Below are positions 37,556 to 48,159 of a stretch of DNA of 64,000 nucleotides, piece after piece (position 1 is the stretch's first letter; each line of letters starts with the position of its first letter). Both the position numbers and the translations under genes were made by a program. Where the stretch lies: positions 9,684 to 73,683 of the forward strand of contig JADJAB010000037.1 of the NCBI GenBank assembly GCA_016704435.1, given 5' to 3'. The stretch comes from Rhodobacter sp. Lineage in GTDB: Bacteria > Pseudomonadota > Alphaproteobacteria > Rhodobacterales > Rhodobacteraceae. The notes under the pieces were generated by a model. That model did not search any database. It was not told the DNA's origin and saw only the letters and a program-made list of their open reading frames with translations.

Positions 37556-38629
37556 ACGTCCGTCCTTGACCGCATCAAGCGCTGGCTGCGCCCGGTCCCG
37601 CAAAGCGAGACCGAGGCCGCCGGCATGCCGGGAAAAGGGGCGGCGCGCGGGCGGGTCGATCATGTGATCGTTCTCGACGGCACCTTTTCGTCGCTGCGCG
37701 CGGGCGAGGAATCGAACGCCGGCCTGGCCTTCCGGCTCTTGTGCGAAGGCGGGCGCAATGCGCGACGCACGCTCTACTATGAAGAGGGCATCCAGTGGCA
37801 GGGCTGGAGGCGCGGCTTCGACGTGATCAACGGCGTCGGCATGAACGGCCAGATCTGCCGCGCCTACGGCCATCTGGCCAGCCACTACCGCGACGGCGAC
37901 CGCATCTTTCTTTTCGGCTATTCGCGCGGCGCCTTTGCGGTGCGCAGCCTGGCCGGGGTGATCGACCGCGTCGGCCTGCTGCGCCACGATTGCGCGACCG
38001 AACGCAACGTGACCTATGCCTATCGGCATTACCGCACCGATCCCGGATCGACCGCGGCGCGGGAATTCACCAATGCCTACTGCCACCTCGAATCCCCGAT
38101 CGAGATGGTGGGGGTCTGGGACACGGTCAAGGCGCTGGGCCTGCGCCTGCCGATCCTGTGGATGCTGACCGACAAGCATCACGCCTTTCACAACCACCAC
38201 CTCGGCGCCTCGATCCGGCATGGCTTCCATGCGCTTGCGCTGAACGAAACCCGCGCCGTGTTCGCCCCGCTGCTGTGGGATTGCCCGCCGGGCTGGGAAG
38301 GCAACATCGAGCAGGTCTGGTTCGGCGGCGCGCATGGCGATATCGGTGGCCCGCTTGGGGCGTTCGAGGCGGCGCGACCGCTGTCGAACATCCCGCTGGT
38401 CTGGATGCTGGACCGGGCCGAGGCCTGTGGCCTGATCTTGCCCGAAGGCTGGCGCCAGCGTTTTCCCTGCGACCCGCTGGCGCCGATGGTCGGCACCTGG
38501 AAAAGCTGGGGCAAGTTCTTCCTCAAGCGCCACCGCCGCAGCATCGGCCACGACCGCAGCGAACGGATCCACGAAAGCGTGCCCAGCGCCGCCCGTGCCC
38601 GCTGGTCCAGCGCACAAGCGGCCGAATAG
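37556..38629 (+). CDS. DUF2235 alpha/beta-hydrolase-like protein, probable non-ATG start
   Basis: The frame reads SVLDRIKRWLRPVPQSETEA upstream of the first in-frame ATG (37625), with no stop back to 37543 and convincing sequence. A GGAGG at 37545-37549 sits at correct spacing from ACG at 37556, so translation probably starts there, or an ATG was misread as ACG. The DUF2235 domain follows: VDHVIVLDGTFSSLRAGEE, the nucleophile motif IFLFGYSRGAFAVRSLAG, and VWFGGAHGDIGGPLGAFEAA with the catalytic-type Asp/His. This family includes T6SS-type lipase effectors, but no secretion genes are near. 357 residues from 37556, 334 from 37625. Confidence 0.85.
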   Translation, partial: TSVLDRIKRWLRPVPQSETEAAGMPGKGAARGRVDHVIVLDGTFSSLRAGEESNAGLAFRLLCEGGRNARRTLYYEEGIQWQGWRRGFDVINGVGMNGQICRAYGHLASHYRDGDRIFLFGYSRGAFAVRSLAGVIDRVGLLRHDCATERNVTYAYRHYRTDPGSTAAREFTNAYCHLESPIEMVGVWDTVKALGLRLPILWMLTDKHHAFHNHHLGASIRHGFHALALNETRAVFAPLLWDCPPGWEGNIEQVWFGGAHGDIGGPLGAFEAARPLSNIPLVWMLDRAEACGLILPEGWRQRFPCDPLAPMVGTWKSWGKFFLKRHRRSIGHDRSERIHESVPSAARARWSSAQAAE

Positions 38630-38697
38630 GGGTTTCGGCTTCCTCTCGGCTCAAATACTCATGACAAACCCCGCAACCTGAAGACCGGCCACCGATC

Positions 38698-39567
38698 ATG
38701 CGCAATGTCACCCTTGCCGCCACCCAGTTCGCCTGCAGCTGGGACCTGCCGAAAAACGCCGAGTCGGCCGAGCGCGCCATCCGCGCCGCCGCCGCAAGGG
38801 GCGCGCAGGTGATCCTGGTGCAAGAGCTGTTCGAGGCGCCCTATTTCTGCATCGAGCAGCGGCCCGAATACTTTCGCCTGGCGCGCGAGGCCAGGGACCA
38901 CCCGCTGATCGCTCGGTTCCAAAGTCTGGCGAAAGAGCTGGGCGTGGCGATGCCCTGTTCCTTCTTCGAACGCGCCGGCTCGGCCTTTTTCAACTCTGCC
39001 GTGATGATCGACGCAGATGGCCGCAACCTGGGCCTCTACCGCAAGAGCCACATCCGCAGGGGCCGGGGTATGAGGAGAAGTTCTACTTCTCGCCTGGCGA
39101 TACCGGCTTCAGGGTCCGGAGACCGCCTTCGGCCGAGTCGGGCTGGCGATCTGCTGGGACCAGTGGTTCCCCGAAGCCGCCCGCGCCATGGCGCTGCAAG
39201 GGGCGGAGATGCTGCTTACCCCACGGCGATCGGTTCGGAACCGCCAAGCCCCGGCTATGACAGCCAGCCGCATTGGGAAATGACCATGCGCGGCCATGCG
39301 GCAGCGAATATCCTGCCGGTGGTGGCCTCGAACCGGATCGGCCGCGAAGAGGCGCCGGGCGGGCGCGATGTCACCTTCTACGGATCAAGCTTCATCGCCG
39401 ACCACGCCGGGCAGCTTCTGGCCAAGGCCAGCCGCGATGCCGAAGAGCAGATCACGGCGACGGTCGATCTGGATGCCATCGCCGATCTGCGCGCCAGCTG
39501 GGGCCTGTTCCGCGACCGGCGGGTGGACCTTTACGGTGCGGTCGGCACGCTGGACGGGCGGAGTTAG
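38698..39567 (+). CDS. aguB: N-carbamoylputrescine amidase, three one-base indels that restore the frame
   Basis: A nitrilase-superfamily enzyme converting N-carbamoylputrescine to putrescine. The start is ATG at 38698 (MRNVTLAATQFACSWDLPKN). Glu in ILVQELFEAPYFCIEQRPEY and Lys in GLYRKSHI are in frame, but residues from about 121 to 174 read as noise. Adding a C at 39054-39055, a G at 39118-39119 and a T at 39216-39217 gives SHIPQGPGYEEKFYFSPGDT, then FGRVGLAICWDQWFPEAARA with the catalytic Cys, and MLLYPTAIGSEPPSPGYDSQ. Because three bases are missing, the frame recovers and the rest is normal. As written the protein lacks its catalytic Cys; restored length is about 290. It overlaps the convergent oxidase gene by 4 bp. 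Confidence 0.9.
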   Translation: MRNVTLAATQFACSWDLPKNAESAERAIRAAAARGAQVILVQELFEAPYFCIEQRPEYFRLAREARDHPLIARFQSLAKELGVAMPCSFFERAGSAFFNSAVMIDADGRNLGLYRKSHIRRGRGMRRSSTSRLAIPASGSGDRLRPSRAGDLLGPVVPRSRPRHGAARGGDAAYPTAIGSEPPSPGYDSQPHWEMTMRGHAAANILPVVASNRIGREEAPGGRDVTFYGSSFIADHAGQLLAKASRDAEEQITATVDLDAIADLRASWGLFRDRRVDLYGAVGTLDGRS

Positions 39568-40196
39568 GCCGCCGTCGTCAGATCATCCGCCATCTGGTGG
39601 TTGCGGTCGCGGTGCCCGGCCTCATCGGCGCGGATCACGATCACCACGTCGCGCAGGGTCGCCGCGTCCGGCAGCTTCCAGTAGTCGCGGGCGATCTGCG
39701 GGGCGGGCAGGTTCTCGACCCGGCCGGCGTCGATCTCGGCCAGATACTGGGTGTAGCTGACCACGGCCTCTTCCTCCAGATAGCCGACCACGCGATGCGC
39801 AGCCCGAGGGGCGAAGAGGTAAAGCCAGAAGTAGAAATTGTAGAAGACCAACTGGCCGACCATGATCAGCAACCGCTCCAGACGCGAGGGCTGGGCGATC
39901 TGGATGAAGGTCATCAGGTGCATCCGCTCATTCTCGGCCTCGTCCAGAAGCTCACGGATCCAGCCCTGGTCGTCGCGGATTCGGCGCAGCGCCTTCAGGT
40001 GCTGCAAGAGCCCCCCGACCATGCCCGGCACGGCGGCGATGGTTTCCAGCACGACGGCGCGGTGGCCGTAGCGTTTGGCAAAGAAGCCGTCGGCGAACAG
40101 TCGCATGAACCGCACGAAGCGCAGTGCGATCCGGTCCGTCATGTCGCGCGGGGAATGGTGCAGCGTCAGATCGGTGGTCTGGGAGGGGTCCTTCAT
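39564..40196 (-). CDS. aox: Alternative (cyanide-insensitive) ubiquinol oxidase
   Basis: A di-iron membrane-bound quinol oxidase that passes electrons from ubiquinol to O2 without proton pumping. 210 residues from ATG at 40196 (MKDPSQTTDLTLHHSPRDMT); a TTG at 40232 lies inside the palindrome and is not favoured. Iron-ligand motifs are all present: LETIAAVPGMVGG, LDEAENERMHLMTF, LEEEAVVSYTQYL and IRADEAGHRDRNHQMADDL. AOX is patchily distributed in alphaproteobacteria and often induced by nitric oxide or respiratory stress. A perfect inverted repeat lies just upstream. Intact. Confidence 0.95.
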   Translation of the reverse strand: MKDPSQTTDLTLHHSPRDMTDRIALRFVRFMRLFADGFFAKRYGHRAVVLETIAAVPGMVGGLLQHLKALRRIRDDQGWIRELLDEAENERMHLMTFIQIAQPSRLERLLIMVGQLVFYNFYFWLYLFAPRAAHRVVGYLEEEAVVSYTQYLAEIDAGRVENLPAPQIARDYWKLPDAATLRDVVIVIRADEAGHRDRNHQMADDLTTAA

Positions 40197-40214
40197 CTCT
40201 GAATCCTGCGGGCC

Positions 40215-40243
40215 TATATGATGAGTCTTCAAGTCATCATATA
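40215..40243. promoter_or_regulatory. Perfect inverted repeat upstream of aox, candidate operator
   Basis: TATATGATGA (40215-40224) and TCATCATATA (40234-40243) are exact inverted copies separated by 9 bases, 19 to 47 bp ahead of the aox start codon. Position and symmetry suit a dimeric repressor or activator. The AT-rich content stands out against the GC-rich surroundings. The cognate regulator is not known; an NO- or redox-responsive Rrf2 or CRP/FNR-type protein is only a guess. Confidence 0.6.
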
Positions 40244-40295
40244 AGGCGCGGCAGGCGAATTGCGCCCCCTTCGGCCTGCGGCACGGGGGCGCAGG

Positions 40296-41029
40296 TCAGC
40301 CCAGCAGCCAGCCTGTGCCGCCGACCAGTGCGATCAGGATCGGCTGATGCAGCAGATAGATCGCCAGCGTGTGCTTGCCGGGCCAGGCCAGTGCGGTCAG
40401 AAGCGGATGGGGGGCGGGGCAAGCAGGTGCCAAAGCTTTGCCCAAGTGAACAGGCGCGCCAGTGCCACGCCGGCCAGCATCGGCGCAAGCCACGGGAAAA
40501 GCGGCAGGAAATCCGCGGTTACCGGCGGTACCGGGGCCAGCCCGGTCCAGACCAGCGCGCCCTGAAAGGCCGGGTCGCGAAAGCCGAAGGGCAGCGCGAA
40601 GATCGCCGCGGCAAGTGCCAGCGTCACCACCACTGGCAGCCGCAGCACGGCAAGGGCAATCAGCGATGACAGCGCGATGGAGTGCAGGATGCCGTAGAAC
40701 ACGGTCAAGCCGGGCAGGGCGAAATGGGTGCCGAGGGTAACCAGCCCTGCCGCCACCGCGATCTTCGCGAACCGGCGCCAAAAGGCGGGCCAGCGGATGC
40801 CCTGGCCATGCGCCAGCCACAGCGAAACCCCGGCCAGAAAGACGAAACTGCCCGCCGTCAGCCGCGCATGCCACCAGAACACCCCGGTGATCGAGGTGCC
40901 GCGCGGGATGAAGCCGAACAGGTCCAGATCATAGGTGAAGTGATAGGCAACCATGGCGACCAGCGCCGCCGTGCGGGCCAGATCGATCCCGATCAGCCGT
41001 CTTGGCCTGGATTCTCCGGTCTGTTCCAT
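40296..41029 (-). CDS. Membrane acyltransferase (DUF1624, heparan-alpha-glucosaminide N-acetyltransferase-like), one-base indel
   Basis: A polytopic membrane protein from ATG at 41029 (MEQTGESRPRRLIGIDLART). The N-terminal signature RLIGIDLARTAALVAMVAYH is followed by about seven hydrophobic helices. The frame breaks at the six G at 40409-40414 (plus strand). One more base joins WHLLAPP to HPLLTALAWPGKHTLAIYLL and HQPILIALVGGTGWLLG, the usual end of this family. Restored length is about 244 residues. Acyl acceptor unknown. Confidence 0.85.
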
Positions 41030-41122
41030 GGGCCGCGATCCTGCCGTTCGGGCGCGCGGGTGCAAGCGGAAACGCACGAAGGCGGCGCTTCGGCGCCGCC
41101 CCTGTCCGGGCATGCATCGCCC

Positions 41123-42412
41123 CTAGCGGTGGCGTACGTCGACGTAGTCGCGCTGCGTCTCGCCGATATACAGCTGCCGCGGGCGGCCGATCTTCTGGTT
41201 CTTCTCGCCGATCATTTCCTTCCACTGCGAAATCCAGCCGACCGTGCGCGAGATCGCGAAGATCGGCGTGAACATCGAGGTCGGGAAGCCCATCGCATCG
41301 AGGATGATGCCCGAGTAGAAATCGACGTTGGGATACAGCTTCTTCGAGATGAAGTAGTCGTCCTCCAGCGCGATCCGTTCCAGTTCCTTGGCGACCTGAA
41401 GCGTGGGGTTGTTGTGGATCCCCATCAACTCCAGCACTTCGTCGGCCGATTCCTTCATCACCTTGGCGCGCGGGTCGAAATTCTTGTAGACCCGGTGGCC
41501 AAAGCCCATCAGGCGGAAGCCGCTGGTCTTGTCCTTGGCCTTGGCGATGTATTCGGGGATGCGGTCGACGGTGCCGATCTCGCGCAGCATCTCCAGACAG
41601 GCCTGGTTGGCGCCGCCGTGCGCGGGGCCCCAGAGGCAGGCGATGCCGGCGGCGACACAGGCAAAGGGGTTGGCGCCGGACGAACCGGCCAGACGCACGG
41701 TCGAGGTGGAGGCGTTCTGCTCATGGTCGGCGTGCAGCATCATGATGCGGTCCAGCGCCTTGGCCAGGACCGGGCTGACCTCATACTCCTCGGCCGGGAC
41801 CGAAAAGCACATGTGCAGGAAGTTGCCGGCGTAATCGAGGCTGTTCTTGGGGTAAACGAAGGGCTGGCCGATCGAATACTTGTAGGCCATGGCGGCAATG
41901 GTCGGCAGCTTGGCGATCATCCGGATGGCGGCAACTTCGCGCTGCCAGGGGTCGTTGATGTCGAGGCTGTCGTGGTAGAAGGCCGACATTGCGCCGACGA
42001 CACCTACCATGGTGGCCATCGGATGACTGTCGCGGCGGAACCCGCGGAAGAAATAGTGCATCTGTTCATGCACCATGGTGTGACGGGTCACCCGGCCTTC
42101 GAAATCGGCCATCTGGTCGGCAGTGGGCAGGTTGCCGTAAAGCAGCAGGAAGCAGACCTCCAGAAAATGCGACTTGTCGGCCAGTTGTTCGATCGGGTAG
42201 CCGCGGTAAAGCAGTTCGCCCTTGTCGCCGTCGATGAAGGTGATGGCACTTTCGCAGGCGGCGGTCGAGGTGAAGCCGGGGTCGAAGGTAAAGACGTCCG
42301 CCTCGGCGTAAAGCTTGCGGATGTCGACGACTTCCGGGCCCAGCGTCGGCTTCATGACCGGAAGGTCATAGGACTTGCCGTCCAGCGTCAGCTTTGCGGT
42401 CTTTTCTGCCAT
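41123..42412 (-). CDS. gltA: Citrate synthase
   Basis: A 429-residue type II (NADH-sensitive family) citrate synthase, condensing oxaloacetate and acetyl-CoA at entry to the TCA cycle. The start is ATG at 42412 ([20 protein letters not shown]). Visible are the catalytic His in [20 protein letters not shown], the second His in [15 protein letters not shown] and the Asp in [15 protein letters not shown]. Ends [20 protein letters not shown]. It lies next to gltX as in other Rhodobacteraceae. Intact. Confidence 0.97.
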   Translation of the reverse strand: MAEKTAKLTLDGKSYDLPVMKPTLGPEVVDIRKLYAEADVFTFDPGFTSTAACESAITFIDGDKGELLYRGYPIEQLADKSHFLEVCFLLLYGNLPTADQMADFEGRVTRHTMVHEQMHYFFRGFRRDSHPMATMVGVVGAMSAFYHDSLDINDPWQREVAAIRMIAKLPTIAAMAYKYSIGQPFVYPKNSLDYAGNFLHMCFSVPAEEYEVSPVLAKALDRIMMLHADHEQNASTSTVRLAGSSGANPFACVAAGIACLWGPAHGGANQACLEMLREIGTVDRIPEYIAKAKDKTSGFRLMGFGHRVYKNFDPRAKVMKESADEVLELMGIHNNPTLQVAKELERIALEDDYFISKKLYPNVDFYSGIILDAMGFPTSMFTPIFAISRTVGWISQWKEMIGEKNQKIGRPRQLYIGETQRDYVDVRHR

Positions 42413-42525
42413 TCTCTTTCATCCCCCGTATCAGGCCGACCGCAGATGGATCGCGGCAGCCATAGGCCAAAGTCAGTCCCCCGTCAGCGGGGGTGCGCGC
42501 GGCAGGGCCGGGGGGTCTGGCGCCT

Positions 42526-43944
42526 TCAGGCGGCAGCCTCGTCCAGCCTTGCGATCGTTTCTTCCCGACCGATGACCAGCATCATGTCGAAAACAGAAGG
42601 TGTCACGCTTCGCCCCGCCAGCGCGGCGCGCAAGGGCGCCGCCAGCTTGCCGAATCCGATGCCGTTTTCGGCGGCAATTCCGTTCAGAATGGGCTCCAGC
42701 GTCTCTTTCGTCCAGCTAGCATGTTGCAGGCGCGGCGTCAATGTTTTCAGTATACCACGGGATACCGTATCCAGGGATTCCGCCGCTTTCGGCTCGGCCA
42801 CTACGGGTCTGGAAATCAGCGCAAACGACGCTTTTTCAAGAAGTTCCGGGAAGTTCTTCGACCTTTCCTTCAGCACCGGCATGGCCTGCAAAAGCCGCGC
42901 GCGTTGCAGCGGCGTCAACGCCGGCTTCGCAGCGGCGGCAAGATATCCCTCCAGTTCATGCAGCAGTGCGGCATCGTCCATCACGGCGATATGATGCCCG
43001 CAAGTGCTTTCCAATTTCTTGAAATCCAGGCGGGCGGGGGCGCGGCCGATGCCTTCCAGCGAAAACACCGCCATCGCCTCGGCGCTGGTGAAGATCTCCA
43101 TGTCGCCATGCGCCCAGCCCAGCCGCGTCAGATAGTTGCGCATGCCGGCGGCGGGATAGCCCATCGCCTGATACTCCTCGACCCCGGTCGCGCCGTGGCG
43201 TTTCGAAAGCTTCTTGCCGTCCGGCCCGTGGATCAGCGGGATATGCGCCCAGACCGGAACCGGCCAGTCCATCGCGGCGTAGACCATTTGTTGGCGGGCG
43301 GCGTTGTTCAGGTGGTCGTCGCCCCGGATCACATGGGTCACGCCCATGTCGTGGTCGTCCACTACCACCGCCAGCATATAGGTCGGCGTGCCGTCGGAGC
43401 GCAGGACGATCATGTCGTCCAGCGTCTCGTTGCGGATGGTGACGCGGCCCTGCACCTTGTCGTCGATGATGGTCTCGCCGAGACGCGGGGCCTTCATGCG
43501 GATGGCATAGGGGGCTTGCGGATGGCTGGCCGGGTCGGCGTCACGCCAGGGGCTTTGGAAGACCGCATAGCTGGCGCCCGCTGCCTCTTGCGCGGCGCGG
43601 AAGGCGGCGATTTCCTCGGGCGTGGAAAAGCACTTGTAGGCGGTGCCGCGCGCCAGCATCTCATGCGCCACCTCGGCATGGCGATCGCGGCCCGCGGCCT
43701 GGCTGACCACATCGCCGTCCCAGTCCAGCCCCAGCCAGGTCAGGCCCTTCAGGATCGCGGCCGTCGCCTCGGGGGTGGAACGCTCGCGGTCGGTGTCTTC
43801 GATCCGCAACAGGAACTTGCCGCCGCGCCCGCGCGCGAAAAGCCAGTTGAACAGCGCCGTCCTGCCGCCGCCGATGTGCAGGAAGCCGGTGGGCGAGGGC
43901 GCAAAGCGGGTGACAACCGGCCCGGAAGTCGTTTGCGGGGACAT
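42526..43944 (-). CDS. gltX: Glutamyl-tRNA synthetase
   Basis: A 472-residue class I synthetase. Start chosen at ATG 43944 ([20 protein letters not shown]), not the in-frame codon at 43971. Motifs: [20 protein letters not shown] (HIGH), [13 protein letters not shown], and [20 protein letters not shown] (KMSKS type). The anticodon-binding alpha-helical C-terminus is complete. Alphaproteobacteria often have two such enzymes, so a role in mischarging tRNA-Gln is possible. Divergent from comEC. Intact. Confidence 0.96.
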   Translation of the reverse strand: MSPQTTSGPVVTRFAPSPTGFLHIGGGRTALFNWLFARGRGGKFLLRIEDTDRERSTPEATAAILKGLTWLGLDWDGDVVSQAAGRDRHAEVAHEMLARGTAYKCFSTPEEIAAFRAAQEAAGASYAVFQSPWRDADPASHPQAPYAIRMKAPRLGETIIDDKVQGRVTIRNETLDDMIVLRSDGTPTYMLAVVVDDHDMGVTHVIRGDDHLNNAARQQMVYAAMDWPVPVWAHIPLIHGPDGKKLSKRHGATGVEEYQAMGYPAAGMRNYLTRLGWAHGDMEIFTSAEAMAVFSLEGIGRAPARLDFKKLESTCGHHIAVMDDAALLHELEGYLAAAAKPALTPLQRARLLQAMPVLKERSKNFPELLEKASFALISRPVVAEPKAAESLDTVSRGILKTLTPRLQHASWTKETLEPILNGIAAENGIGFGKLAAPLRAALAGRSVTPSVFDMMLVIGREETIARLDEAAA

Positions 43945-44032
43945 GAGGCGCGTTAACCTTTCGGAAACCAAGATCGGCCAGGGTGGGCCGGGAACGGTTC
44001 GGGTTTAGACGAGAACAGGGGGTGCGGGCAAG

Positions 44033-46144
44033 GTGGCGGCTGTGGGCCAATGGCTGAGGCGCCCGCTGGACGCGCTGGAAGCGGCGCGCGGCCAACTGAT
44101 GCCCTTTGCTGCCGTGGCGCTGGGTATCGGCATCGGCCTGTGGTTCCTCTTGCCCATCGAGCCGGGCCGCCTGCACTATGCCCTTGCCCTTGCGGCCTGC
44201 CTTGGCGCGGTTGTCCTGTCGGTTGCGGGGCCACAGCCCCTTCGTGTGCTCTTTGCCTTTGTCGCCGTGCTCGCCCTGGGCTTTCTGGCCGCCGGCTTGC
44301 GCGGTCACCTGATCGCCGCGCCGGTGCTGGAGTTTCGCTATTACGGCCCGGTCGAGGGGCGGGTGGTCGAGATCGACCGATCGTCCTCGGACGCGCTGCG
44401 GATCACCCTTGACCGGGTGGTGCTGGAGGATGTGGCGCCGAAAAAGACGCCGGTGATGGTGCGCGTCTCGCTGCATGGCGAGCAGCCGTTCCACAGCCCC
44501 GCGCCGGGCGAGACGGTGATCGTCACTGCCCTTCTATCCGCGCCCGACGGGCCGGTGGAACCGGGCGGCTTCGACTTCCGCCGCATGGCCTTTTTCGACC
44601 GGCTGGGGGCGGTGGGATACACCCGCAAACCTTTGCTTCTGTTGGAAAAACCAGCTACCGGAGAAGAGGTGATCGCGCGGCTGCGGGCCTGGCTGTCGGC
44701 CGGAATGAAGGCGCATATTCCGGGCGATGCCGGGGCCTTTGCCAGTGGCGCCATGACCGGCGACCGTTCCGGCATCACGCAAGAAACGGTGGCGGCGCTG
44801 CGCGATTCTTCTCTGGCGCACCTGCTGGCGATTTCGGGGATGAACCTGGCGTTCCTGGTGACCTTTGTCTTTGTGCTGGTGCGCACGGGTGTTGCCATGG
44901 TGCCGCCACTGGCGCTGCGGGTGAACGCGAAAAAGGTCTCGGCGGTGCTGTCGCTGGGCGTGGCGCTGTTCTACCTGCTTCTGTCTGGCGCCAACGTGGC
45001 AACGGAACGCGCCTTCGTCATGGTCGCTGTGGTCCTTGGTGCGGTGCTGCTCGACCGCCGGGCGATCACGCTGCGGACCTCGGCGATCGCAGCGATTCTC
45101 TTGCTGCTGGCGCGACCCGAAAGCCTGATGGAGCCGGGATTCCAGATGTCGTTCGCGGCCACGGTGGCGCTGGTCTGGGGGTTCTCGGTGCTCGACCACA
45201 AGGTCCTGCTGGAGCGCTGGCCGCGCTGGACGGTGCCGGTCTTCACGCTGGTGGCCAGTTCGGTCATCGCGGGTTTCGCCACCGCGCCCTATGCGGCGGC
45301 GACCTTCAACCGCTTCACCGACTACGGCTTGCTGGCCAACCTTTTGACCGTGCCGGTGATGGGCGCGGTGGTGATGCCGGCGGGCGCGGTGGCGGCGCTG
45401 CTGGCCCCCTTTGGCCTGGCTGCGCTGCCCTTGTGGGTGATGGAACAGGGGGTGCGCTGGATCCTGGGCGTGGCGCATTGGATCGCGGGCCTCGAAGGCT
45501 CGGTCACCGCGATCCCGGAGCCTTCGGCGCTGGCGATGCCGCTGATCACGCTGGGCGGGCTGTGGCTGATCTGCTGGCCGGGTCGGGCGCGGCTGGCGGG
45601 AGTGGCGGTGATTGCCGCAGGGCTGGCGCTGTGGCCGATGGCGGGGCGGCCGGACCTGCTGATTTCGGGCGACGGGCGGCTTCTGGGGCTGATCGGTCCC
45701 GAAGGGCGGGCGCTGTCCTGGGCCAAGGGCGGCGGCTTCGCGGCCGAGAACTGGCTGGAGAATGACGGCGATCTGGTGGGCCAGCAGGCGGCAGCCGATC
45801 GGCCGGGCTTTTCCGGCCCGCGCGGCGAGCGGGAGTTTTCCCTCGCCGGACTCTCGGGGCTGGCGCTGTCGGGCAAGGGGGCGGAGAGCAAGCTGGCCTC
45901 GGCCTGTGCGGCGCATGATCTGGTGGTGATCGCTGTCTGGATCGACGACCCGCCAGAGGGATGCGTGGTGATCGACCAGAAGCGGCTGTCGCAGACCGGT
46001 GCTCTGGCGTTCCGGGTGACGCGAAGCGGGATCTCGGTGACCGGTACGCGGCAATCGCCACGGCTCTGGGTCGGCAAGCCGATGCTGCCAGGGGCGCTGC
46101 CGGTGCTTGTGGCGAAGGAGGCGCCCCTGCTGGCCGCTCAGTAG
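44033..46144 (+). CDS. comEC: ComEC/Rec2-family DNA uptake channel protein
   Basis: A 703-residue inner-membrane protein that moves single-stranded DNA into the cytoplasm in competence and, in Rhodobacter, in gene-transfer-agent uptake. The start is GTG at 44033. An N-terminal DUF4131 region ([20 protein letters not shown]) is followed by the Competence domain with multiple helices ([20 protein letters not shown]). The C-terminal region ([20 protein letters not shown]) is the short form without a full metallo-beta-lactamase domain, usual in this group. Its stop overlaps the end of lexA by 7 bp, on the opposite strand. Intact. Confidence 0.92.
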   Translation: MAAVGQWLRRPLDALEAARGQLMPFAAVALGIGIGLWFLLPIEPGRLHYALALAACLGAVVLSVAGPQPLRVLFAFVAVLALGFLAAGLRGHLIAAPVLEFRYYGPVEGRVVEIDRSSSDALRITLDRVVLEDVAPKKTPVMVRVSLHGEQPFHSPAPGETVIVTALLSAPDGPVEPGGFDFRRMAFFDRLGAVGYTRKPLLLLEKPATGEEVIARLRAWLSAGMKAHIPGDAGAFASGAMTGDRSGITQETVAALRDSSLAHLLAISGMNLAFLVTFVFVLVRTGVAMVPPLALRVNAKKVSAVLSLGVALFYLLLSGANVATERAFVMVAVVLGAVLLDRRAITLRTSAIAAILLLLARPESLMEPGFQMSFAATVALVWGFSVLDHKVLLERWPRWTVPVFTLVASSVIAGFATAPYAAATFNRFTDYGLLANLLTVPVMGAVVMPAGAVAALLAPFGLAALPLWVMEQGVRWILGVAHWIAGLEGSVTAIPEPSALAMPLITLGGLWLICWPGRARLAGVAVIAAGLALWPMAGRPDLLISGDGRLLGLIGPEGRALSWAKGGGFAAENWLENDGDLVGQQAAADRPGFSGPRGEREFSLAGLSGLALSGKGAESKLASACAAHDLVVIAVWIDDPPEGCVVIDQKRLSQTGALAFRVTRSGISVTGTRQSPRLWVGKPMLPGALPVLVAKEAPLLAAQ

Positions 46145-46839
46145 CTGCGGATCAGCCCGACGAGGCGGCCCTGCACCTTGACGAGGTGGTCGGGGAAGAC
46201 GCGGGTCTCATAGGCCGGATTCGCAGCCTCGAGCGCGATCATGCTGCCCTTGCGGCGGAACCGCTTCAGCGTGGCCTCGGCCTCTTCGACCAGTGCCACC
46301 ACGATATCGCCGTTCTCGGCGGTGTTCTGTTCGCGGATCACCACGATGTCGCCATCGTTGATGCCGGCGTCGATCATTGAATCGCCTTTGACCTCAAGGG
46401 CATAGTGGTTGCCGCGGCCCGAGAGCATGGAGCCGGGCACGGCAACGTGGTGGCTGACCTCGGAGATCGCCTCGATCGGCACGCCAGCGGCGATGCGGCC
46501 CATGACAGGCAGTTCCATTGCATGCACGGCCGTGACGTCCATGGCGCCTTTCGGCGGGTCCAGCCGGTCGCCCTTGATGACCTTGGGGGTGAAGGCGGGT
46601 GGCCGGAATCCGGGCTTTTCCATCGCTTCGGGCAGCTTGATGATTTCAAGCGCGCGGGCGCGGTGCGCCAGGCGGCGGATGAAGCCGCGCTCTTCCAGCG
46701 CGGTGATCAGCCGGTGGATGCCGGATTTCGAGCGCAGGTCCAGCGCCTCCTTCATCTCGTCGAACGAGGGCGGCACGCCGTCGGCGTCCATCCGGGTCTT
46801 GATGAAAGTCAGCAGTTCCAGCTGTTTGCGCGTCAGCAC
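46138..46839 (-). CDS. lexA: LexA SOS repressor
   Basis: A 233-residue repressor and self-cleaving S24 protease. The start is ATG at 46839 ([20 protein letters not shown]). Winged helix-turn-helix at the N-terminus ([20 protein letters not shown]), the Ala118-Gly119 cleavage site in [13 protein letters not shown], the catalytic Ser154 in [15 protein letters not shown] and Lys192 in [15 protein letters not shown] LexA box in its own promoter indicates autoregulation. Intact. Confidence 0.97.
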   Translation of the reverse strand: MLTRKQLELLTFIKTRMDADGVPPSFDEMKEALDLRSKSGIHRLITALEERGFIRRLAHRARALEIIKLPEAMEKPGFRPPAFTPKVIKGDRLDPPKGAMDVTAVHAMELPVMGRIAAGVPIEAISEVSHHVAVPGSMLSGRGNHYALEVKGDSMIDAGINDGDIVVIREQNTAENGDIVVALVEEAEATLKRFRRKGSMIALEAANPAYETRVFPDHLVKVQGRLVGLIRSY

Positions 46840-46873
46840 CTGGCCACCCTCCGAAGCAATTCGTTAACGCAAT

Positions 46874-46888
46874 GTTCTGCCCGTGTTC
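46874..46888 (-). promoter_or_regulatory. LexA (SOS) box in the lexA promoter
   Basis: On the minus strand this reads GAAC-ACGGGCA-GAAC, an exact alphaproteobacterial GAAC-N7-GAAC direct-repeat LexA box, 35 to 49 bases ahead of the lexA start. It overlaps the likely -10 region: a TTGACA -35 lies at 46897-46902 with 17-base spacing. Autorepression of lexA is expected. Confidence 0.9.
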
Positions 46889-46989
46889 CCGGTTTGTGTC
46901 AAGTTCTTTTGGCCGCGCCTGTGGGCAAGCCGCTGCGGGGGCGCTTCGCCCCCCGCGCCCCCCGAGGATATTTCCACACGGAGGAAGGC

Positions 46990-48159
46990 TTAGAGGGGCA
47001 AGTAGGGGACCTTGTCGCCCGCCTTGCGCGGGCCATCGGCGACCGGACGCAGCAGTAGGGCGTTGGCTTCGGTAAGTATGGTCAGCAGCGCGCTGTCCTG
47101 TTGGTCGAACGGTGAGATGCTGGTGCTGGAAAGCCGGGCGCGCATATAGTGGGCGCGCGGACCGTTGGCGGGCAGGTCGGTGCCAAGCGTGGCGCTGTGC
47201 AGGGGCGGCAGTGGCGAGGGGTCGCCCTGCATCGCGCGGATCAGCGGCAAGAGAAAAAGGTGGCCGGTGACGATGGCCGATACCGGGTTGCCGGGCAGGC
47301 CCAGCATGGCGGCGCCCATCATCCGGCCCGCCATCAGCGGCTTGCCGGGGCGCATGGCGATCTTCCAGAACGCCGCTTCGAGGCCAAGCTCGCCCGCGAC
47401 CTTGCCGACAAGGTCATGGTCGCCGACCGAGGCGCCGCCGATGGTGACAATGATGTCGGCCCCGGTCGCCAGGCCAAAGACGGCGCGCAGGGCTGCGTCA
47501 TTGTCGCGCGCGATGGGCAGCAGGCGGGTCTCGGCGCCGGCAGCTTCGGCCATGGCTTTCAGCGCGAAGGCGTTGGAGGCGATGATCTGGTCGGGGCCGG
47601 GCTCTTCACCCGGCATCACCAGTTCGTCCCCGGTGGCGATCAGGGCGACGACGGGGCGGCGCGCGCAGGGGACCTGTGCGACGTTCATCGCGGCCAGCAG
47701 GGCCAGGTCGGCGGGGCGCAGGCGGCGGGGCGACAGCGTGGCGCCGGCCGGGAAATCGGCGCCGCGGGGGCGGATATGGAGGCCAGAGTCGGCGCCCTGG
47801 GTGACAGTGATCCGGTCGCCGTCGCGGCGGACGTCCTCCTGGATGACGACGCGGGAGGCACCTTCGGGCACCGGCGCGCCGGTGAATATGCGGACGGCCT
47901 GGCCAAGGCCGATGCAGCCGGCAAAGGCGCGGCCGGCGGCGGCCTCTCCGATCACGGTGAAGCTGTCGCCGGCTGCGGGGGCGCCCTTCAGCGCGTAGCC
48001 GTCCATCGCCGAGGCCGCAAAGGGCGGCTGGTCGGCGCGGGCGGCGACGGAGGCGCACATCCAGCGCCCGGCGGCTTGCGCCAGCGGCACATCCTCGGGG
48101 GCGGGCGGTCCGGCAAGGGAAAGGACCCGGGCCTGTGCCTCTTCCACAGAAATCATCAT
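46990..48159 (-). CDS. moeA: Molybdopterin molybdenumtransferase
   Basis: A 389-residue MoeA that inserts molybdate into adenylylated molybdopterin. The start is ATG ATG at 48159, overlapping the moaC stop by 4 bp (ATGA). Visible: [20 protein letters not shown] (N-terminal signature), [20 protein letters not shown], the MPT-binding core [19 protein letters not shown], and [20 protein letters not shown] with PGNPVSA. Domain IV ends near [20 protein letters not shown]. Last gene of the trpC-moaC-moeA unit. Intact. Confidence 0.96.
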   Translation of the reverse strand: MMISVEEAQARVLSLAGPPAPEDVPLAQAAGRWMCASVAARADQPPFAASAMDGYALKGAPAAGDSFTVIGEAAAGRAFAGCIGLGQAVRIFTGAPVPEGASRVVIQEDVRRDGDRITVTQGADSGLHIRPRGADFPAGATLSPRRLRPADLALLAAMNVAQVPCARRPVVALIATGDELVMPGEEPGPDQIIASNAFALKAMAEAAGAETRLLPIARDNDAALRAVFGLATGADIIVTIGGASVGDHDLVGKVAGELGLEAAFWKIAMRPGKPLMAGRMMGAAMLGLPGNPVSAIVTGHLFLLPLIRAMQGDPSPLPPLHSATLGTDLPANGPRAHYMRARLSSTSISPFDQQDSALLTILTEANALLLRPVADGPRKAGDKVPYLPL

